A stretch of DNA of 64,000 nucleotides. It comes from Actinomycetota bacterium. Its GTDB lineage: Bacteria; Actinomycetota; Actinomycetes; Mycobacteriales; JACQDL01. A program made the translations under genes and the position numbers. The notes under the pieces were generated by a model. The model was not told the origin of the DNA. It ran no database searches and was given only the letters and a program-made list of their open reading frames with translations. Location of the stretch: assembly GCA_016201065.1 (NCBI GenBank), contig JACQDL010000062.1:1-64000 (forward strand). Direction: 5' to 3'. Every line of letters begins with the position of its first letter. The stretch's first letter is position 1. Below, one piece after another: positions 55,783-64,000 of this stretch.

Positions 55783-56189
55783 ACCGGCCGGAGGACGCCG
55801 CTGTGGCGCGAGCACGCACCGCTCCGGCCGCCGGCAGTGCTGAAGGCACCGTCCACACACTTGATCATGTAGCCGTGGGACCGGCCGAAGTTCGCGATGC
55901 ACCGGAAGTACTGGCAGGTCGACGCTCTGGGCGCGTAGATCAGCGATCCGCGGCCGCAGAGGTTGTAACCCCACGGGTTGCGTGGCGCGCCGCACAGCGC
56001 GACCGCCGGCTGCTGGGTGCCCGGCAGAGCCGCGGCGGCACCGACGGGGCGGTCCACCGCCGCGGCCGCCGCGGTGGCGTCGTGGGCCGGCAGCGCCCCG
56101 ACGAGGACTGCGATCGCTGCCGCCGCGACCCAGCGTCCGAATGCTGCCGTGGGTGGCGATCCTGTTCGGGTACGTCGCTGTCGGCCCAT
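55767..56189 (-). CDS. Small secreted Cys-rich protein (DUF3761-like C-terminus)
   Basis: 140 aa. ATG 56189 has AAGGGA nine bases upstream. Signal peptide about 1-45 ([16 protein letters not shown], cleavage near ATA-A). The mature part has seven cysteines: [21 protein letters not shown], and [20 protein letters not shown] followed by SRHSGVL. The last segment matches the CxDGxxS...GxCSxHxGV pattern of DUF3761. Probably a disulfide-stabilised extracellular protein, role unknown. It overlaps the end of the serine hydrolase gene by 16 bp. Confidence 0.85.
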   Translation of the reverse strand: MGRQRRTRTGSPPTAAFGRWVAAAAIAVLVGALPAHDATAAAAAVDRPVGAAAALPGTQQPAVALCGAPRNPWGYNLCGRGSLIYAPRASTCQYFRCIANFGRSHGYMIKCVDGAFSTAGGRSGACSRHSGVLRPVYGGP

Positions 56190-56324
56190 GGTGTCCCATC
56201 CCTTCGTCGTATGTCGGCCTGTCAACGAGGCGTGGGATGGCCGGAGACGCCCCTGCCCCGCAGATCATCCGGACTGGTGACACCGGTCGCGGCGGCGACC
56301 GGTTGCGCCGTCGTCGGCGGCGGC

Positions 56325-56330
56325 TACTCT
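56325..56330 (+). promoter_or_regulatory. -10 box for leaderless rarA
   Basis: TACTCT lies six bases before GTG 56337; no SD sequence precedes the start. Confidence 0.5.
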
Positions 56331-56336
56331 CGCGGC

Positions 56337-57695
56337 GTGAGCGAGGGTCCGACGCTGTTCGACGGCGCTGCCGAGGCGGCCGTCCGGGCCTCGGCGCCGC
56401 TGGCGGTGCGGATGCGTCCGCGGACCCTCGACGAGCTCGTCGGCCAGCGACACCTGCTCGGCCCTGGCAGCCCGCTGCGCCGGCTGGTGGAGGGCGACGC
56501 GCCGGTCTCGCTGATCCTGTGGGGACCGCCGGGCACCGGCAAGACGACGATCGCCGCCATCGTGTCCGGAGCCACCCAGCGCCGGTTCGTCCCGCTGTCC
56601 GCGCTGTCGGCCGGGGTGAAGGATGTCCGGGCGGTGATCGACTCCGCCCGCCGCGACCTGGGCATGTCGGGGCGGCAGACCGTGCTGTTCATCGACGAGG
56701 TGCACCGATTCTCCAAGACCCAGCAGGACTCGCTGCTCGGTGCGGTCGAGGAGCGGATCGTCACCCTGGTCGCCGCGACCACGGAGAACCCGCACTTCGC
56801 GCTGGTCCCGCCGTTGCTCTCCCGGTCGATCCTGCTCACCCTGCACCCGCTGGCCGACGACGACATCCGGGAGCTCGTCGACCGCGCCCGGGCCGACGAG
56901 CGTGGGCTGGCGGGCGCCGTCGAGCTGGCGCCGGAGGCCGCCGACCATCTGGTGCGGATGGCGGCTGGCGACGCCCGCAAGGCGCTCACGGTCCTGGAGG
57001 CCGCCGCCGACTCCGCCCGCGCGGCCGGGGAGACCCGGGTCGGGCTACCGGTGCTGGAGGCGGCCCTGGACACCGCGGCGGTCCGTTACGACCGGGACGG
57101 CGACACGCACTACGACGTCACCAGCGCCCTGATCAAGTCCATCCGCGGCTCCGACGTGGACGCGGCCCTGCACTACCTGGCGCGGATGATCGTGGCGGGG
57201 GAGGACCCCCGGTTCATTGCCCGGCGGCTGGTGATCCTCGCCAGCGAGGATGTCGGGATGGCCGACCCGACGGCGCTGGGGGTGTCCGTCGCGGCGATGC
57301 AGGCGGTGCAGTTCATCGGCCTGCCGGAGGCCCAGCTCACCCTCGCCCAGGCGGTGATCCACCTCGCCACCGCGCCGAAGTCCAACTCCGCCGCCGTGGC
57401 GCTCGCCGCCGCGATCGCCGACGTGCGGTCCGGGCTCGCCGGGCCGGTACCGGCGCACCTGCGGGATGCCCACTACCCGGGTGCTACCCGGCTCGGGCAC
57501 GGCGCCGGGTACGTCTACTCCCACGACGCGCCCGGCGGTGTCGCCGCCCAGCAGTACGCCCCGGACCTGGTCCACGGCCGCGACTACTACCGCCCCACCG
57601 GATACGGCGCGGAGCGGCCGCTGGCCGAGCGGGTGGCGCGGTTGCGCCAGATCCTGCGCCACGCCGCCCCGCCCGCCCGGCCGGGGGCCGGGTGA
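56337..57695 (+). CDS. rarA: Replication-associated recombination protein RarA/MgsA (AAA+ ATPase)
   Basis: 452 aa. N-terminal [20 protein letters not shown], Walker [14 protein letters not shown], Walker [16 protein letters not shown], sensor 1 [10 protein letters not shown], and the MgsA C-terminal tetramerisation region ([35 protein letters not shown]-like end). It acts at stalled forks as a clamp-loader-like ATPase. The start GTG 56337 is leaderless; longer in-frame starts overlap the antisense secreted-protein gene. It converges on the beta-propeller gene (19-bp gap). Confidence 0.95.
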   Translation: MSEGPTLFDGAAEAAVRASAPLAVRMRPRTLDELVGQRHLLGPGSPLRRLVEGDAPVSLILWGPPGTGKTTIAAIVSGATQRRFVPLSALSAGVKDVRAVIDSARRDLGMSGRQTVLFIDEVHRFSKTQQDSLLGAVEERIVTLVAATTENPHFALVPPLLSRSILLTLHPLADDDIRELVDRARADERGLAGAVELAPEAADHLVRMAAGDARKALTVLEAAADSARAAGETRVGLPVLEAALDTAAVRYDRDGDTHYDVTSALIKSIRGSDVDAALHYLARMIVAGEDPRFIARRLVILASEDVGMADPTALGVSVAAMQAVQFIGLPEAQLTLAQAVIHLATAPKSNSAAVALAAAIADVRSGLAGPVPAHLRDAHYPGATRLGHGAGYVYSHDAPGGVAAQQYAPDLVHGRDYYRPTGYGAERPLAERVARLRQILRHAAPPARPGAG

Positions 57696-57714
57696 GGTCG
57701 GGCCGCTGCCGGGG

Positions 57715-59691
57715 TCAGGTCAGCGGCACCCAGCCGGTCTGCCGCAGGGTCCTGACGTCGTTGGCCTGCAGGCCGGCCGCGGACAGGGTCCACAGCGTGT
57801 CCCCGATCATCATCGAGCGCTGGATCGGGACCGGCACCTGCTGCCCCGGGAGCTGCTGGCGTACCAGACCGCGGGGGACAAGGGCGCGATCCTCGACGGT
57901 GAGCAGGAGCACCCCGGTGTCGAATCCCGACGGCCGGGAGGAGGGGGTGGCCGGACCGTAGGCCTGCAACGGGATCACCACGGTCCGGGTCGCCGGCCAG
58001 TAGAGGAACGCGTGCGGGTCGAACTCCGCGTCCGAGTGGCCCAGCGGCGCGTGGTACTGCGCGGTGCGGGCCGGCCGGGCCGGGTCGCCGACGTCGAACA
58101 GCGACACCTGGGTGCCCTGGGTGCGGCCTTCGGCGGTGGCCTGCTGGCCGACGCCCAGCAGCCGCGAGTCGGTGATCGGGTGCAGGTAGGACGAGTACCC
58201 GAGCATGGTCAGCTCGCCGGTGAGCCGCGGGTGCGCCGGATCACGGAGGTCGACGGTGTACAGCGGGTCGACCTGGCGGAACGTCACCACGTACCCGACC
58301 GGACCGATGAACCGGACCGCGTAGATCCGCTCACCGCGCCCCAGCCCGCCGACCGTGCCCACGGTCACCAGCCGGTCCCCCCGCCGACCGAGCACCGTGA
58401 CCTGGCTCTCGGTGCCGCCCCCCGGCCCGGGGGCGAACTCCTGCCACGGCGGGTTGGACGTCGTGGCCAGCCGCAGGTGGCCGTCGTACTCGCTCATCGA
58501 GTACTGGTTGAGCAGCCAGCCCGGCACCGAGGACGAGGCGACGAACCTCGGCGGACCCGACTGGCCGGTGTCGAACTGGTACACCTCGGTCCGGTCGGCC
58601 GCCGGGCCGGCGCCGGGCCACGACCACTGCGGGCTGTTCGTCACGTAGAGGCTGCTCGCCGTGGCGTAGACGATCTCGCCGTCGGCGGCCACCGACACCG
58701 GGTCTCCGGTGCCGAGCGGTGTGTTCAGGTCGATGGTGAGCACGGTGAGCAGCCCGCTGCCGGCGTAGTGGGCCGGCAGGTTGACCCGGCTGCAGTCGAC
58801 CCGGCCGGTGACCGGCGACCCGCCACCCTCCAGCCGGTAGCCGGGCAGCCAGTCGGCCGCCGTCGAGGTGTCGATGACGGCCTGGTTGCGGCGGATCCGG
58901 TCGACGTCGTCGCGGGCCGACGCGACGGCGGGAAACAGCAGTTTGGGCTGGGAGCTCAGCACGACCCGGGCCGTGCCACCCACCAGGCGGGCGTCGAGGT
59001 ACCGCCCCTCGAAGTGCAGCGTGTTGACCAGCCGCGGCTGCCCGCCGGCGAGATCGACCAGGGTCAGGCGTGACCCGGCGGCGGGGATCGGCACCGGCAC
59101 CGGTCCGGAGCCGATCTCGGGCAGGCCGCCCCACCGCTGGCCGTCCGGCTCGGCCAGCGGGTACTCGTGCTCGATGACCAGCGCCCGGTCACCGGCGAGC
59201 AGCATTCCGACGGCAGCCACCGAGAGCCGGCTCCGGCCCAGATCGAGGGTGCCGGTCACCGCCCGCGCGGCGACGTCCACGACCTGCAGGCGGCCGTTGA
59301 GGATGGTGACGATGCGCCGGCCGTCGGTCTTGACCACGTCCGGCTCATCCATGCCGGCCTCGTGGACGTTTGTGCCGGAGTGGTCGGGCGCCGGGGCGGT
59401 CTGGTCCGTTGCCCGGCCCACGCCCGACTCCGGCCCGGCGACCTGCGGTGGCGCGCCCAGCGCGACGGTGATCATGCTGGGACCGAGCCCGTAGGGGCCG
59501 ACCGACGCCTTGGCCGCGCCCTTGAGGTGCCGCAGCGTGTCGGTGCAGGAGGAGAAGGACACCAGCCGGAGCTGGCCGGGGTCCGGCCCCGGCCCGACCG
59601 GTCCGGGCGTGCCGTGTTGCGTCGTGCAACCGGACAGCGCGAGCGCCGCCGCCACCGTGAGGCCCGAAGCGGGCCGACTCCACCGACTCAT
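57715..59691 (-). CDS. Secreted beta-propeller-domain lipoprotein
   Basis: 658 aa. Lipoprotein signal with LSGC (Cys22), then CTDTLRHLKGAA and HSGTNVHEAGMDEPDVVKTDGRRIVTI, the family signature of the large beta-propeller proteins (PF09826 type) found in actinobacteria, haloarchaea and others. The rest is made of WD-like blades (LTMLGYSSYLHPITDSRLLGVG near 500). Function unknown; probably a surface binding protein. No clear SD for ATG 59691; an upstream in-frame start would lie in a 9-bp tandem repeat at 59721-59747. Divergent from the DUF948 gene. Confidence 0.88.
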   Translation of the reverse strand: MSRWSRPASGLTVAAALALSGCTTQHGTPGPVGPGPDPGQLRLVSFSSCTDTLRHLKGAAKASVGPYGLGPSMITVALGAPPQVAGPESGVGRATDQTAPAPDHSGTNVHEAGMDEPDVVKTDGRRIVTILNGRLQVVDVAARAVTGTLDLGRSRLSVAAVGMLLAGDRALVIEHEYPLAEPDGQRWGGLPEIGSGPVPVPIPAAGSRLTLVDLAGGQPRLVNTLHFEGRYLDARLVGGTARVVLSSQPKLLFPAVASARDDVDRIRRNQAVIDTSTAADWLPGYRLEGGGSPVTGRVDCSRVNLPAHYAGSGLLTVLTIDLNTPLGTGDPVSVAADGEIVYATASSLYVTNSPQWSWPGAGPAADRTEVYQFDTGQSGPPRFVASSSVPGWLLNQYSMSEYDGHLRLATTSNPPWQEFAPGPGGGTESQVTVLGRRGDRLVTVGTVGGLGRGERIYAVRFIGPVGYVVTFRQVDPLYTVDLRDPAHPRLTGELTMLGYSSYLHPITDSRLLGVGQQATAEGRTQGTQVSLFDVGDPARPARTAQYHAPLGHSDAEFDPHAFLYWPATRTVVIPLQAYGPATPSSRPSGFDTGVLLLTVEDRALVPRGLVRQQLPGQQVPVPIQRSMMIGDTLWTLSAAGLQANDVRTLRQTGWVPLT

Positions 59692-59720
59692 GCGGGTTCG
59701 ACGTGACCATGGGAGTGCCG

Positions 59721-59747
59721 GTTCCGCCGGTTCCGCCGGTTCCGCCG
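59721..59747. repeat. 9-bp tandem repeat, three copies
   Basis: GTTCCGCCG is repeated three times in the gap between the beta-propeller gene and the DUF948 gene. It is in frame with neither start used here. Confidence 0.8.
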
Positions 59748-59835
59748 GACCCGCTGGACGCTGCGGCGACGGTGCAGGCGGTAGGGTCGCCGGGGACCCG
59801 AACGGGTCCCTCCAGATCCACCCGGGGAGTGTTGC

Positions 59836-60258
59836 GTGTCCGGTGGCCAGATCGCCGCGCTCATCGCCGCGGCGGCGTTTGTCTTGCTGGTTGGTCTGCT
59901 CGCGGTACCGATCCTGAAGCTCGGCCGCGCCTTGGATGAGGCCACGCTGGCCCTGCGCAGCGCCCGCGAGGGCGCCGTGCCGATCCTGACCCAGGCGGCC
60001 AGCACCGTCGAGCACGTGAACGGTCAGCTGGAGCGGGTTGACGGCATCACGGCCAACGCCGAGGCGGTGTCCACCAACGTCGCGGCCCTCACCTCGGCGA
60101 TCACCGGCGCGCTGGGTGGGCCGGTGGTGAAGGTCGCGGCGTTCTCCTACGGCGTGCGCCGGGCGGTGCTGGCCCGCCGCCACGCCGAGGAGGCGAAGCT
60201 GGCCAGCGCGGCAGCGCGGCGGGACCGCCGCGCCCGGCGCCGGGCGCGGCGCGGATGA
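59836..60258 (+). CDS. DUF948 membrane protein
   Basis: 140 aa. One N-terminal helix (IAALIAAAAFVLLVGLLAVPI), then a long amphipathic helical region (VEHVNGQLERVDGITANAEAVSTNVAALTSAI) and a strongly Arg-rich end. This is the DUF948 layout of general stress-type membrane proteins. GTG with GGGGAG upstream. Overlaps the next gene by 4 bp. A DUF948 gene with a small partner upstream of alaS is usual in actinobacteria; function unknown. Confidence 0.88.
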   Translation: MSGGQIAALIAAAAFVLLVGLLAVPILKLGRALDEATLALRSAREGAVPILTQAASTVEHVNGQLERVDGITANAEAVSTNVAALTSAITGALGGPVVKVAAFSYGVRRAVLARRHAEEAKLASAAARRDRRARRRARRG

Positions 60259-60511
60259 AGCGGCTGTTCTGGCTGCTGCTCGGTGCGGTGCTCGGGATCG
60301 CGGTCTTCCGCCGGGTCAGCCGGGCGGCGCGTGCTCTCGCGCCCTCGGGTATCGCATCATCGGTGCTGGACACGTTCGCTGGGTTGGCGGGATCCGTCCG
60401 CGATTTCGTCGACGATGCGCGGGACGCCATGAACGAGCGCGAGCGTGAGCTTCGGGCCGGCATCGGTCTGGGTGGCACGCAGGGCGCACAGCCGGAGGAT
60501 AACGAGCAACC

Positions 60512-60515
<4 letters not shown>
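60255..60515 (+). CDS. Small membrane protein upstream of alaS (DUF6167-like)
   Basis: 86 aa. N-terminal helix [19 protein letters not shown], then an amphipathic helical stretch ([30 protein letters not shown]). It is overlapped by the DUF948 gene upstream and overlaps alaS by 4 bp downstream, so it belongs to the alaS operon. Function unknown. Confidence 0.85.
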
Positions 60516-63186
<2,671 letters not shown>

Positions 63187-63190
<4 letters not shown>

Positions 63191-63687
63191 GCGAGGCCGT
63201 GGACGGTCCGCGGCTCGGCGTCGATGTGGGGTCGGTCCGGGTCGGGGTGGCGCTCTCGGATCCGGGCGGGGTGCTGGCGAGCCCGCTTGTCACGTTGCGG
63301 CGGGATCTGGTGGGTGGACAAGACCTGCTGGACTTGGTCGAGCTGGTACGCCAGCATGATGTCGTCGAGGTGATCGTGGGTCTGCCGCGGTCGCTGTCTG
63401 GCGGTCTCGGACCGGCAGCCAGGGCCGTCACGGCGTACGCCGATCAGCTCGCCAGCCGGGTGGCGCCGGTCCCGGTGCGTCTGGCGGACGAGAGGTTCAC
63501 CACGGTGGTGGCCGCTCGAACGCTGACGCAGCGGGGAGTGAGGGGGAAGCGGCAGCGGCAGGTCGTTGATCAGGCCGCCGCTGTGATCATCCTGCAAGGC
63601 TGGCTCGACCAGCGCCAACGGAATGAAGACCGGAGAGGAACGACCGGTGCTGCGACCTCCCCCACCGCGGCTGGAGAAGACCCGTGA
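63187..63687 (+). CDS. ruvX: Holliday junction resolvase-like protein RuvX/YqgF
   Basis: 166 aa. RNase H-like fold with catalytic Asp in [30 protein letters not shown], and [15 protein letters not shown] plus [14 protein letters not shown]. The family processes 16S rRNA precursor ends (YqgF) and was first predicted as a resolvase. GTG overlaps the alaS stop and the TGA overlaps the mltG start. The last 20 residues are Thr/Ala/Arg-rich and not conserved. Confidence 0.94.
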
Positions 63688-64000
63688 GTGATCTTTCGAT
63701 CCTTGGCATCAGCGACGACCGGGGGTATGACCACGACGGTCGCCGCCGGAATGGTCGCCGGTCGCGGCGCCGCCGCCGGTCCGGCCGACTCGGCGGTGTG
63801 CTCGCCCTGATCGTCATCCTCGGCCTCGTCGCCGCGGTCGGCTACGGCGGCAAGCGCCTCTACGGCTACGTCGGCGCCTCGCCGGACTACGCCGGCGACG
63901 GCACCGGCAGCGTCGAGATCCAGGTCAAGAGCGGTGACACCGCGAAGGACATCGCGGCGACGCTGGTCAGCAAGGGTGTGGTCAAGAGCGCCCGGGCGTT
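63684..64000 (+). CDS. mltG: Endolytic transglycosylase MltG (5' part)
   Basis: 105 codons visible; the gene runs off the right edge. A basic cytoplasmic N-terminus ([20 protein letters not shown]), one membrane helix ([19 protein letters not shown]), and the start of the extracytoplasmic domain with the LysM-like [20 protein letters not shown]. MltG cuts nascent glycan strands near the membrane. GTG overlaps the ruvX stop. The catalytic Glu lies beyond the window. Confidence 0.9.
   Translation, partial: MSDLSILGISDDRGYDHDGRRRNGRRSRRRRRSGRLGGVLALIVILGLVAAVGYGGKRLYGYVGASPDYAGDGTGSVEIQVKSGDTAKDIAATLVSKGVVKSARA

Overview
The window is a chromosomal segment of a high-GC actinobacterium (class Actinomycetes). 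G/C-rich third codon positions, frequent GTG starts, 1-4 bp stop/start overlaps, leaderless promoters, PIM biosynthesis genes, an ANTAR response regulator (PdtaR type) and conserved actinobacterial gene order (pdtaR-liv-polA-rpsA-coaE; thrS-HIT-pgsA-acyltransferase-pimA-pdxST-yebC-ruvCAB-yajC-secDF-rel-hisS-aspS-alaS-ruvX-mltG) all point there. I cannot fix the genus; a Frankiales/Sporichthyales/Cryptosporangiales-like lineage is only a guess. No IS element, prophage or CRISPR array was seen.

Layout. (1) 1-6640 is the accessory part. It holds the tail of an unidentified + strand gene that apparently truncates the next gene, a histidine-kinase-like gene whose phosphoacceptor His is a Tyr, an 838-aa fusion of an alpha-oxoamine-synthase-like PLP enzyme and a GNAT/FemAB-like acyltransferase, a divergent GAF-GAF-PAS histidine kinase, and a SigZ-type ECF sigma factor preceded by a 51-codon Cys-rich gene. 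A tRNA-Leu(CAA) follows. (2) 6700-12764: pdtaR and a complete branched-chain amino acid ABC importer (livKHMGF). (3) 13100-23800: GNAT acetyltransferase, polA, a secreted hydrolase, a methyltransferase, rpsA, a lipoprotein, coaE and an EAL protein. (4) 23900-38200: thrS, HIT hydrolase, a subtilase with three C-terminal repeats, EF-G2, the PIM operon (pgsA-acyltransferase-pimA-LemA-like), pdxS/pdxT and yebC. (5) 38200-50700: ruvCAB, yajC-secD-secF, bifunctional rel, a membrane cyclophilin, an MFS-like protein and a glyoxalase II-like hydrolase. (6) 50700-64000: hisS-aspS, a class V aminotransferase, a serine hydrolase, a secreted Cys-rich protein, rarA, a beta-propeller lipoprotein, and alaS-ruvX-mltG (mltG cut by the window end).

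Most of the window is core housekeeping: DNA replication and repair, translation, protein export, stringent response, vitamin B6 and PI-mannoside synthesis. The most novel part is the PLP/acyltransferase plus kinase locus at 74-5625, which could form a small-molecule (lipid or alpha-hydroxyketone-like) synthesis and sensing unit. Next are the Cys-peptide/SigZ pair, a scatter of short tandem duplications at gene ends (including a 26-bp one that splits the ruvC/ruvA overlap), and eight genes whose -10 box lies 6-7 nt from the start codon.
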